Of a DNA stretch of 40,341 nt, positions 1 to 7,264 are shown piece by piece (within the stretch, counting starts at the first letter, position 1; each line of letters opens with the position of its first letter). Location: positions 1-40,341 of the forward strand of contig JABLXA010000031.1 of NCBI GenBank assembly GCA_013178415.1, in the 5' to 3' direction. The notes beneath the pieces are model-generated. The model ran no database searches. It was not told the DNA's origin and worked only from the letters and a program-made list of their open reading frames with translations. Position numbers and translations under genes: made by a program. Source of the DNA: Bacillota bacterium. GTDB taxonomy: Bacteria; Bacillota; SHA-98; Ch115.

Positions 1-263
1 CCAACGCACGGCAAGTGGATGGCCAAAGAAGTAATTTTGCGACTCTTTCCATGCTATCTGTTTCCATCACAGACTCCCAGCTAGCTGCCGCATTCCATAT
101 AGTGGGGCCTTATATCATAAGTCCAGTACGCCAATACGCCACACGCCCACAATGCGCCAATACGCCCACGCCCCAAGGCCCTTACAGCCATCGCGCCATA
201 TGCGACGTGTCTGGAGACCGCGAAGCAGCACTATCACTGGGCTTTGGGCTTGTTTCCTCATAG
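1..263. other. Non-coding start of window with short direct repeats
   Basis: I see no convincing gene here. Small open frames exist but resemble no family and lack ribosome binding sites. Around 127-175 the sequence CGCCAATACGCC occurs twice about 25 bases apart, with further CGCCCAC copies between, which looks like a degenerate short tandem duplication. Confidence 0.4.
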
Positions 264-365
264 TCGCCCTCGGTCCCGCTTATCCACAGCCCCCCTGATT
301 TTGCTCACTTGCGATCCCCGTTGGTTCCGCTTACCTATATACCTCCCGATTTTGCTCATTTACAA
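264..365. repeat. 51-bp tandem duplication at the 3' end of the NAPRT gene
   Basis: Two neighbouring 51-base units (about 264-314 and 315-365) share the blocks CCGCTTA and GATTTTGCTCA. The second unit contains the stop codon of the nicotinate phosphoribosyltransferase gene, so the duplication copied that gene's extreme 3' end into the downstream spacer. Divergence between units is substantial, so it is not recent. Confidence 0.6.
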
Positions 366-1426
366 TCGCCCTTGACCAGCCGCAGCCTGGGGTTTGGAAT
401 TCTCCCCGGAATCCTGCCCCTCTTGGCGATGGGTTTGCCATTTACCTCTTTGAGGTCAAGTGTCATATCGATCGGCGGCGCCTGGGATATGTAGCTTCCC
501 ACCCCGAAGGCTGAGGCGCCAGCCTCTATCAGTTGAGTGATCCTCTCTGGTGTGAGCCCGCCTGATACCAACACCTGCACATGACCAAAACCCGCCTGTT
601 CAAGTCTGAGACGCACTTCGCGCACCAGATCCGGCGTCACGCCACCACGTTCCCCTGGAGTATCGAGCCTCACGCCGGCAAGCCGCTCTTTCAGGGCCTC
701 CGCAACCCGCAAGGATTCTTCAGCCTCGTCCTTGAAAGTGTCCACCAGAATAATACGTGGCGCATCATCTGGCATGAATTCATCATACGCCTCTGCCACC
801 TTGACAGAATCACCGACTATCAGAAAGACTGCGTGGGGGACCGTGCCCATGGGCTTCCGTCCCAGAAGCTTCGCGGCGAGTATGCAACTTGCCCCATCAG
901 CTCCGCCTATCACTGCAGATCGTTCCAGAATGGAAGCCACTGCAGGATGCACATGGCGCGCCCCAAAGCAAATCACCTGCTTGTCGCCCGCCGCCCTTTT
1001 GACCTCCCTCGCCGCCGTGGCCCAACCGCTAGATGATGCGAGAATCCCCAGAATAGGAGTTTCGAAAATCCCGAATTCGCTATATGGCCCCTCAATCCGC
1101 ATTACTACTTCCTTTGATTCAAATTGCTGGCCTTCCTCCAAAGACCAAACACTTATAGCCTTATTTCGCAGCAAATTGAGCGTCTCTTCCACGCCAGCCA
1201 AAACCCCGGGCCTTCTCGGGAAGATCTCGGCTACCACAGGAGCGTCCGCAAGTCCCAGCTTGTCCAATATTTCCCTGGTCCTTATAAAATATATGTCGGT
1301 GGTGAGCCCCATCCTTATCTCTTCATGGCTTGCAGAAAATAACCTGCCCGCAGGAGACACTTTTACCGCGTCAACATCTGCCAAGGATTTCAATTCACGA
1401 ACCCCATCTGTTTCCCGATCCACCAT
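356..1426 (-). CDS. Nicotinate phosphoribosyltransferase-like protein
   Basis: A 356-residue protein of the nicotinate/quinolinate phosphoribosyltransferase fold. These cytoplasmic enzymes join nicotinate to PRPP to give nicotinate mononucleotide, the entry step of NAD salvage. The N-terminal part has the short alpha/beta region seen in short archaeal/Clostridial NAPRTases. The barrel follows, with an ICFGARHVHP stretch near residue 155, GGADGAS near 175, VDTFKDE near 229 and the phosphate-loop-like LVSGGLTPERI near 287-297 followed by GVGSYIS. Length fits the short NAPRT group, not the longer PncB group. The ATG at 1426 is preceded by a purine-rich stretch (GGGGGCG). It is followed downstream by a 51-bp duplication. 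The family call is firm; nicotinate rather than a related base as substrate is inferred. Confidence 0.85.
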   Translation of the reverse strand: MVDRETDGVRELKSLADVDAVKVSPAGRLFSASHEEIRMGLTTDIYFIRTREILDKLGLADAPVVAEIFPRRPGVLAGVEETLNLLRNKAISVWSLEEGQQFESKEVVMRIEGPYSEFGIFETPILGILASSSGWATAAREVKRAAGDKQVICFGARHVHPAVASILERSAVIGGADGASCILAAKLLGRKPMGTVPHAVFLIVGDSVKVAEAYDEFMPDDAPRIILVDTFKDEAEESLRVAEALKERLAGVRLDTPGERGGVTPDLVREVRLRLEQAGFGHVQVLVSGGLTPERITQLIEAGASAFGVGSYISQAPPIDMTLDLKEVNGKPIAKRGRIPGRIPNPRLRLVKGDCK

Positions 1427-1543
1427 GGTCGCCCCCGATCGCCATAATGCTTATGAATCCCATACCACAAGCTTCCAACTGCGCATATCGCATGTAATTA
1501 TAGCATACATCCTAGATCCATCTCAATATATGGAATTATTCAC

Positions 1544-2185
1544 TTAAGGACTATGAAGGAAACCAGAAAACAAGGCAATGTGCGCATATCCAGGCGACGC
1601 TGTATTCTCCCACGCCCCCCGATATGCCCATCTATAGATCCGATATGTATATAGTACCCTACGCACATATTTCCTAGTTTCCTGGTAAGGAATATTGTCT
1701 AATTTCTCTTCGGTACCGTCCCATATGCCCTTATCTAGCCATTCTCTTACAATTCCATGGCCCGCGTTATATGCGGCCAGAGCCACTGTTAATTCCCCGT
1801 TAAATTCACGCTGAAGGGAACTTAAATACCAGCTTCCTATCCTGATATTCACCAGCGGGTCATAAAGAGTATCTGGCGAGAATTTCTCAAATTCTAAAAT
1901 CTGGGCAACCCACAGGCCCGTCTCAGGCATTATTTGCATGAGCCCTCTGGCTCCCCTGGGGGATCTGGCGAGTGGATAGAATCTACTCTCCACATTGATA
2001 ATGGCTGATATGAGGAAAGGATCGATATTATGCTCCACAGAGCAATGAAAGATCTCTGTCCTATATTTGATCGGGTAGAGCCACCTTGCAAACCACCTTG
2101 ATTCTCGAATGAGGTGGAAAAGAGAGAGCAACAGCAAACTTGCCAGCAGTATGCCGACAAAACGCCTTCGCCAAATTACGATCAA
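1544..2185 (-). CDS. Membrane-anchored lytic transglycosylase (SLT domain)
   Basis: A 213-residue protein with an N-terminal membrane anchor (about residues 8-25, preceded by three arginines) and a C-terminal SLT/goose-lysozyme domain. Members cleave the MurNAc-GlcNAc bond of peptidoglycan with formation of 1,6-anhydroMurNAc, outside the membrane. The motif NVESRFYP places the catalytic glutamate at residue 66. It is followed by the family signatures RGLMQIMPETG and, further on, ALAAYNAGHGIVREW. Size is typical of the short Bacillota enzymes. The predicted start is TTG with GAGGCGGTGG just upstream. It lies downstream of coaE on the same strand, an order common in Clostridia, and may share a transcript with it (spacer of 240 bases with no obvious gene). 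Confidence 0.88.
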   Translation of the reverse strand: MIVIWRRRFVGILLASLLLLSLFHLIRESRWFARWLYPIKYRTEIFHCSVEHNIDPFLISAIINVESRFYPLARSPRGARGLMQIMPETGLWVAQILEFEKFSPDTLYDPLVNIRIGSWYLSSLQREFNGELTVALAAYNAGHGIVREWLDKGIWDGTEEKLDNIPYQETRKYVRRVLYTYRIYRWAYRGAWENTASPGYAHIALFSGFLHSP

Positions 2186-2425
2186 CTGTCCACCGCCTCA
2201 GATAGAATTATAGATGCTGACATCCGGCCGCCATCTCGCGCCCCGAACGACATAGAAGATGGCGCCTGATGGAATCATTCCTGTAGAATTGGTATGTAAA
2301 TCAATCTCCAAATAGCCCTATCATTTATCACCTCGGCGGCATCGGATCATTAAGACACTTTACCGGCATCAATTCCGCAAGGGATTCTCGCAACCTGAGG
2401 TTCTTGGAATCTCATGCTCCATGGG

Positions 2426-3166
2426 CTATACGATTCGGCCATTATATTTCATGATCTCTTTCCAGATTCGTATCGTCTGTTGTCTTGTCTCTTCAAGGGA
2501 ACCGGAATTCTCTATAACATAGTCCGCCCGTTGGCATAGTTCAACCTGACCGGTTTGAGAATGCATCCTGCGGAGCGCTTCTTCCGCCGAATATCCGTTC
2601 CTTTCCATCAGCCGCCGGACTCTCACGTCATCATCTGCGCGGACAACTATGACAACATCGACAAGCTTGTCCATTCCCGCATCGAACAGAATGGCAGCAT
2701 CGATAACAACCGCCGCGAGGCGAGATGTCGGAATCGACGCGGACGTAGAAGGCGTGGAATCAGATATTAGATCCCCGATAAAGTCAGATGCCGGATTTCC
2801 CAATTTGTCTGCGTGATACGACTCAGCCATCTGAGATCTGTAACAATCCAGCCGTCTTTGCACTTCCGAATAGAGTTTCGGAAACATGATCTGGTTAAGT
2901 TTTCTGAGGGCTGACGGATTGCCGAAGACCATTCTGCCAAGGACTCTACGTTTGAGCCGTCCATCGGGGCCGATGACATCGGGCCCAAATTCAGAACGAA
3001 TTTCCTGAAGCGCGGGCTGGCCGGGCTCCTGCAGCTCCCTTGCAACCTTATCTACGTCAATTACCTCTGCGCCCAGTTCTGAAAACATCCTGGCCACCAT
3101 GCTCTTCCCGGAACCGATGCCTCCAGTGAGCCCGATGACCAAAAGACCGGATCCAGCGAATCTCAA
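2426..3166 (-). CDS. coaE: Dephospho-CoA kinase
   Basis: Catalyses the last step of coenzyme A synthesis, ATP-dependent phosphorylation of dephospho-CoA at the 3'-hydroxyl of ribose, in the cytoplasm. The P-loop GLTGGIGSGKS lies near residues 13-23. The next segments (EVIDVDKVARELQEPGQPAL, then the RRVLGRMVFGNP region) match the CoA-binding part of the family. The C-terminal portion VVRADDDVRVRRLMERNG is the typical lid. At 246 residues it is about 40 longer than usual because of a low-complexity serine/threonine-rich insertion around residues 115-150 (containing STPSTSAS). The start codon is probably TTG at 3166, with GGGGG nine bases upstream. The core assignment is secure; the insertion is unusual. 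Confidence 0.93.
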   Translation of the reverse strand: MRFAGSGLLVIGLTGGIGSGKSMVARMFSELGAEVIDVDKVARELQEPGQPALQEIRSEFGPDVIGPDGRLKRRVLGRMVFGNPSALRKLNQIMFPKLYSEVQRRLDCYRSQMAESYHADKLGNPASDFIGDLISDSTPSTSASIPTSRLAAVVIDAAILFDAGMDKLVDVVIVVRADDDVRVRRLMERNGYSAEEALRRMHSQTGQVELCQRADYVIENSGSLEETRQQTIRIWKEIMKYNGRIV

Positions 3167-3394
3167 TGGAAATGCCCCCGATAGGTTATAATGGGCCCAA
3201 CACTTAAAATATCGTTCGCCAAATCTCCTCGTCCTCCTGCAATTGGAATGAATTCCCTCTGCAAGAGCAACCAGGCCTCGTGCCCCTTGACGTCACCGAT
3301 GACACCGATGCACCGGCACAGACCACGCTCTCAATAGAACCGGCATTGAAACTGCCAACATAAACTGTGCCTTCAATACGGAAGGATTTTGGAA

Positions 3395-3424
3395 TTGAAA
3401 ATCGAATATTTTCTCTGCTATACT
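3395..3424 (+). promoter_or_regulatory. Sigma-A-type promoter for the permease gene
   Basis: TTGAAA (3395-3400) and TATACT (3419-3424) are separated by 18 bases. This is about 70 bases ahead of the permease start and in the right orientation. A second TATACT at 3440-3445 has no good partner. I looked for a purine riboswitch in 3167-3480 and saw none. The rest of that spacer holds nothing I can name. Confidence 0.55.
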
Positions 3425-3492
3425 ACTCAATGTTCGTGGTATACTGATCCTTTCTCAGCATCATCATTATTTTATCCGGAGGTGTGAACACC

Positions 3493-4575
3493 ATGTCTCT
3501 CAACGATATACTCGCAGCATTAGGAGTGGTATTGAACGGAATACCTCAGGGTCTTCTGGCGCTGAGTTTCGGATTCGCCGCCATGCCCAGCGCGCTCGCA
3601 TTTATCATAGGAATGATAGGCGTCATCGCATTCAATTCCGTGGCTCCAATTTCATTTCAGGCTGAGACTATTACCATCGCCGGACGAATAGGGAAAAATA
3701 TGCCGGAGAGGCTCACTGCCATCTTTCTTGAAGGCATAATCATGGCGCTGCTTGGGACTTTTGGCCTTCTTGAGACCATCGTCCACCTCATCGGACCTCA
3801 GATAACCAATGCAATGATGGCCGGTGTTGGCATAATGTTAGCATTTGTGGCGATTGATATGGGAATGACCGATCGTATGATAGGTGTGGTTTCGGTAACG
3901 GTGGCTATCCTGGTCTGGGTGGCTACAAGAAGCCTGGTTCATACCATTGTATGGTCCGTAGTTGTGAGTAGCATAGCCGGGCGCCTTGTCAAATTTGAGC
4001 CTGTCCAACATGATGAGAGTAGAGAGCGAATCAAACTACAGCCCCTTATATGGCGTTTCTGGGAAAATCCAACGGTGATAAGGGGGGCCCTGGCTCTATC
4101 GATGCTTAATATTGGAGCAAATATCACATTCGGCAAACTGACAGGCCAGTTGGCTGGCGCCAATGTGAATGTAGACCATCTCTCCATCTATTCTTCACTT
4201 GCAGATATGGCGTCCTCCCTTTTTGGAGGCTCGCCTGTGGAGAGCATAATTTCGGCGACTGCTGATGCCCCGCACCCGGTGCTTGCCGGCGTCCTGATGA
4301 TGGGGATCTTCGCCATAATCTTGCTCCTGAGACTCCTGCCCAAGATCGGCCATTATGTGCCGCGAGCAAGCATTGCCGGTTTTCTTTTGGTCTTGGGCGC
4401 CATCGTCACATTGCCTGTCAATATGCAACTGGCATTCAATGGCGTAGAGATTCAAAGTCCTATGGCCGCTGTACTCGGCTTGACAGCGGTGGTAACGGCC
4501 AAATTCGATCCATTCTCAGGCATGGTCGCAGGCCTGGTCCTAAAGGGACTCTTCATGTTGGTGGGTCTGATGTAA
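3493..4575 (+). CDS. NCS2-like (xanthine/uracil/purine family) membrane permease
   Basis: A 360-residue, very hydrophobic protein with roughly ten membrane segments, probably a nucleobase importer coupled to an ion gradient. The N-terminal half contains the glycine/alanine-rich ALSFGFAAMPSALAF and FNSVAPISFQAETIT, resembling the first repeat of NCS2 carriers. The second half (FGGSPVESI) resembles the second repeat. It is somewhat shorter than typical NCS2 members (about 420-450). The ATG at 3493 is chosen because GGAGG (3478-3482) lies ten bases before it; a GTG at 3484 would be almost on top of that site. The phosphoribosyltransferase gene follows on the same strand, which supports a role in base uptake and salvage. 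Exact substrate is unknown. Confidence 0.7.
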   Translation: MSLNDILAALGVVLNGIPQGLLALSFGFAAMPSALAFIIGMIGVIAFNSVAPISFQAETITIAGRIGKNMPERLTAIFLEGIIMALLGTFGLLETIVHLIGPQITNAMMAGVGIMLAFVAIDMGMTDRMIGVVSVTVAILVWVATRSLVHTIVWSVVVSSIAGRLVKFEPVQHDESRERIKLQPLIWRFWENPTVIRGALALSMLNIGANITFGKLTGQLAGANVNVDHLSIYSSLADMASSLFGGSPVESIISATADAPHPVLAGVLMMGIFAIILLLRLLPKIGHYVPRASIAGFLLVLGAIVTLPVNMQLAFNGVEIQSPMAAVLGLTAVVTAKFDPFSGMVAGLVLKGLFMLVGLM

Positions 4576-4770
4576 ACACGGCATGATACTCACGTTGATC
4601 GAAGTCTTGGTTGATGTGATGAAGCTGAAACCAGGGAATACCGTGATTTTAGGCGTAAAGAGGTCTAGCTGGATTCCAGCCCGGCGGATGCCCTTGGGGT
4701 CGGGTCCGGACAATCCGGATTCTATGCAATTTCATGATAACATCGATAGATCGAGGTGAAACCAGGGAAA

Positions 4771-5328
4771 ATGCTGTATACTGGACAAAAGTACTATGAT
4801 CTTGAAATATGTGGTCTGAAACGACGACTTCCAATAGTGAAAGTGGGCGACAATCTGTGGATAGCATCCTTTGTGATGCTGGGAGATGTTCAGCTGGTAA
4901 ACATATGCGCAGGAAGTCTTGCTGCCAGGCTTTCAGCATTCGACTTTGACATAATGATGGGACCGGAAGCCAAGGTGGTCCCATTATTGCAGGTTCTAGC
5001 CACATTCATGGCGCACACGAGATATGTCGTCTGTCGTAAGAGCCTAAAGGCCTATATGGAAAACCCCCTCTGGGTCGAGGTAGAATCAATAACTACAAAA
5101 GGAATCCAACGGCTGGTGCTGGATGGACCGGATGTAGAACTAATACGAGGGAGACGGGTAGCCATCGTAGATGATGTGGTATCAACAGGCGGAAGCCTTA
5201 AGGGGGTAGAGGAACTCATCCGGAAAGCCGGCGGAGAAGTAGCCGCCCGGGCTTGCGTTCTCAAAGAAGGAAGCGACTATGCTGGCGACCTCATATATCT
5301 TGGAGAATTGCCAACGTTCAGCAAGTAA
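4771..5328 (+). CDS. Purine/pyrimidine phosphoribosyltransferase-family protein (APRT-like)
   Basis: A 185-residue type I phosphoribosyltransferase. The PRPP-binding motif RVAIVDDVVSTGGSLKG is clear in the C-terminal half, and PEAKVVPLLQVLA in the middle corresponds to the flexible region of the adenine phosphoribosyltransferase group. These cytoplasmic enzymes attach a base to PRPP to make the nucleotide. The upstream permease is probably co-transcribed and would supply the base. The ATG at 4771 is preferred (AGGG just upstream, GAGGTGA further up); an in-frame GTG at 4756 is possible. It ends tail-to-tail with the HepT gene, overlapping its reading frame by about 50 bases. The exact base used cannot be read from sequence. 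Confidence 0.75.
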   Translation: MLYTGQKYYDLEICGLKRRLPIVKVGDNLWIASFVMLGDVQLVNICAGSLAARLSAFDFDIMMGPEAKVVPLLQVLATFMAHTRYVVCRKSLKAYMENPLWVEVESITTKGIQRLVLDGPDVELIRGRRVAIVDDVVSTGGSLKGVEELIRKAGGEVAARACVLKEGSDYAGDLIYLGELPTFSK

Positions 5329-5855
5329 TAGAAGCAAAAAGTCATAAAAATGAACCCCGCCTCGCTCAGATAGGGGCGGGGCTTTACCTTAAATTGTAAA
5401 ATGTCGTCCTTAAATATCTTGTGCAAGGTCGGCAAGTTGACAACCAGTTCAAGAACCCTTTCTGAAATGAGATTATGGCCATAGATGTTTGCCACCAAAT
5501 GCCGAAAGCTCCGATATTCATCTATTTGACTAAAAGATCTCTCTGACAGCAACCTTGGCCTTAATCCAGGGACATCCCTTTTCATCTGGTTCAAGAGATC
5601 ATTGTGCCACGTTTCACCTTTCGGCAGACGCTCGTCGATTTCGTCCGCCACTCGTTTGAAGATTCTCTCCGCCCCTGAGTAATAGTCCTGAATCAACCCG
5701 GCCACCCCCCTCAGCACAATTGAATCCGCGAGAGCCTGCCGTCCCTTGTCCCTATCGGCTATGCCTCTCTTCACAAGCAACGATACCACATGCTCAAGGC
5801 TATTAAGCTCTTCGAGGATTTCTGCGCGAAGATGAACTAGTTCAGAAAAGGTCAT
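5277..5855 (-). CDS. HepT-like HEPN ribonuclease toxin
   Basis: A 192-residue all-alpha HEPN-family protein of the HepT-like group, paired with the nucleotidyltransferase gene just upstream (start and stop overlap as ATGA). In characterised HepT-MntA pairs the toxin is an RNase with an RX4HXY motif, and MntA silences it by adding AMP units to the tyrosine. Here the matching stretch is RHLVANIYG near residue 128, that is R-x4-N-x-Y, with asparagine where the best-studied toxin has histidine. The first ~155 residues look like a complete domain. The last ~35, with a hydrophobic run FIFMTFCFYYLL, are encoded across a terminator hairpin and may be read-through sequence of no function. Family assignment is good; activity is inferred. 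Confidence 0.75.
   Translation of the reverse strand: MTFSELVHLRAEILEELNSLEHVVSLLVKRGIADRDKGRQALADSIVLRGVAGLIQDYYSGAERIFKRVADEIDERLPKGETWHNDLLNQMKRDVPGLRPRLLSERSFSQIDEYRSFRHLVANIYGHNLISERVLELVVNLPTLHKIFKDDILQFKVKPRPYLSEAGFIFMTFCFYYLLNVGNSPRYMRSPA
5355..5381. terminator. Probable bidirectional terminator hairpin
   Basis: CCCCGCCTC (5355-5363) pairs with GGGGCGGGG (5373-5381), one G-T pair, around a nine-base loop. On the plus strand it follows the phosphoribosyltransferase stop by 26 bases. On the minus strand it is followed by TTCATTTTT. Because the HepT open frame runs through it, the hairpin is also in the 3' coding part of that gene. Confidence 0.55.
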
Positions 5856-6301
5856 TCAATCCTCACCCCTCTTGCCATTACCGAACGCAGCATCCTCTTA
5901 CCAACCTCGTCGCCGAACAATATATGGCTTGTAAAAGGAGAGACCAATTGATCAACTTCTGCAGCAAGTCTCATACGGTGCTCCTTTGGCGCCCCTAGGA
6001 CCATAATGTCGATGTCTGATCTTCCGTGGATCCGTCCGCGGGCAAGAGAACCAAAAAGATAGACCTGACTCACGCCATATCGTTCCTTCAGGTATCTGGC
6101 TGCTTCTTTCGATTTAGCCTGCATAGCACGCAGGCGATTTTCAAGATTGAGTTTCCGCTCCAGGAGCACGAGTCGGCTATAATCCAAATCCGTTCCCGGT
6201 CCAGACACTTGGGCAGAGTCGAGCCTGGCATCAGTCTTGGCCCCGGGATGTAGCCCACCTTTTGTGGCACTAGATTCTTGATTCCTCCCGCTTTCTCCCA
6301 T
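5852..6301 (-). CDS. MntA-like nucleotidyltransferase antitoxin
   Basis: A 149-residue minimal nucleotidyltransferase. The signature YLFGSLARGRIHGRSDIDIM has the nucleotide-binding Gly-Ser at residues 84-85 and the metal-binding Asp96 and Asp98. By analogy with MntA it would AMPylate and inactivate the adjacent HepT. The first ~40 residues before the helix LLERKLNLENRLRAMQ are low in complexity and not part of the domain, so a start further in is possible. I kept the ATG at 6301 because no better ribosome binding site is visible inside. It overlaps the toxin start by four bases, a layout typical of translationally coupled toxin-antitoxin pairs. Confidence 0.8.
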   Translation of the reverse strand: MGESGRNQESSATKGGLHPGAKTDARLDSAQVSGPGTDLDYSRLVLLERKLNLENRLRAMQAKSKEAARYLKERYGVSQVYLFGSLARGRIHGRSDIDIMVLGAPKEHRMRLAAEVDQLVSPFTSHILFGDEVGKRMLRSVMARGVRIE

Positions 6302-6599
6302 ATAGACCGGCTCCGAAAATCTTCAGAAATCCGCATTCCATCCTTATTTTACCAAGAAGCAAATAGGCCGTCAACATCGCGACTTCTATCTTGCTCCTGG
6401 AGGCCATATACGCGATAGAGCAACCAGATCTTGCCCAAATCTGCGTCACTCTCTCTAAAGAAGAAGGCGCGGCATCCCACCGCGCAGCATGTCACCTGGC
6501 ATGATACCATCTTGGGTCATGCTGCGCTGCCATGAAGATCTCAGCATATTGACACGTAATATGTGCACACATATAGTGAAATGGAGGAGGACAGATTTT

Positions 6600-6914
6600 A
6601 TGAAAAACATCACCATTTCCATTGATAGCAGGCTCCTTGAGGCCGGACGTGAGTATGCCAAGAAGCACAACATTTCTCTAAACGCCCTGATCCGGAGGTT
6701 ACTGGCTCAGACGGTACTGCCTCCATCCCGCGACTGGCTCGACGAATGCTTTTCTTTGATGGACGAAGCAAAGGCGAACTCCCAGGGTCTGAAATGGAAG
6801 CGGGAGGATCTTTACGAAGCGGGAGGATCTTTACGATGTCTAAAACATCGGATCTCATCCAAAACGCCATTGATTGTAGTATTATCAGCCGCTTATCCTT
6901 CTGGGACGCCCTAA
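6600..6914 (+). CDS. VapB/CopG-like antitoxin with an altered C-terminus
   Basis: The first ~75 residues match the ribbon-helix-helix antitoxins that accompany VapC toxins: a beta strand MKNITISIDSRLLEAG, two helices with SLNALIRRLLAQ, then a toxin-binding tail ending near WKREDLYE. The ATG at 6600 follows AGGAGG at a good distance. After LYE the frame continues into unrelated sequence because an 18-base stretch (GAAGCGGGAGGATCTTTAC) is tandemly duplicated and the beginning of the toxin gene is missing. The antitoxin may still be made, but its last ~30 residues are a by-product of the rearrangement. Ordinary antitoxins of this group are about 80 residues. Confidence 0.6.
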   Translation: MKNITISIDSRLLEAGREYAKKHNISLNALIRRLLAQTVLPPSRDWLDECFSLMDEAKANSQGLKWKREDLYEAGGSLRCLKHRISSKTPLIVVLSAAYPSGTP

Positions 6915-7018
6915 TAATCATAGCCGCTGAGAGCGCCCATTGCGAGAGAATCTGGACCGAGGACCTAGATGATGGCCAAGTAATCCAGGGGGTGAGGGTT
7001 GAAAATCCATTCTTATAA
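6836..7018 (+). pseudogene. C-terminal remnant of a VapC PIN-domain toxin
   Basis: About 60 residues survive, with RLSFWDALIIIAAE and IWTEDLDDGQVIQGVRVENPF. These match the end of PIN-domain VapC RNases, including the late acidic residues of the active site. The N-terminal half with the first catalytic aspartate is absent, so no active toxin can be made. The loss coincides with the 18-base duplication at about 6798-6835 at the end of the antitoxin gene. Confidence 0.7.
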
Positions 7019-7071
7019 TTGGCGGCAATTTTTTGATGTGCCTGCGCAGCCCGGCAAATTGACAACGTAAT

Positions 7072-7250
7072 CGTTCGTTGGTGCCGGCCGGGCCGGCATG
7101 GAGGGCTACTTTGAAAATAGCTGAGCGCCATTTTCATTTTTCGTTGGTGCCGCCCCGGCGGCATGGGGGGCTACCCTGAAAATGCGCGCCGCTGTTTTCA
7201 TCCCCCTGATGGTGCCGCCGTAGCGGCATGGGGGCCTACCCAGGAAATTA
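7072..7250. repeat. Three tandem copies of a ~67-bp palindromic repeat
   Basis: Copies start near 7072, 7141 and 7207. Each has a core hairpin (GGTGCCG ... CGGCATGG), then GGGCTACC, then GAAAAT and a GCGCC-rich segment ending in TTTTCAT. In the second copy CATTTTCA just before and TGAAAATG just after the core form an outer stem. The third copy runs into the ribosome binding site of the S41 peptidase gene. A fourth, diverged copy is at 18740-18800. It looks like an interspersed REP-type element. Confidence 0.7.
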
Positions 7251-7264
7251 GGAGAGTGATAAAC

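Noticed and set aside
3167-3480. Purine riboswitch before the NCS2-like permease
   Set aside because: I could not find the conserved three-way junction core sequences; only a standard promoter is seen.
4583-4759. 58-codon open frame between the permease and phosphoribosyltransferase genes
   Set aside because: No ribosome binding site, no family resemblance, ends on the likely start region of the next gene. TGAAACCAGGGAA occurs here and again before the next gene, but the function of this 13-base repeat is unclear.
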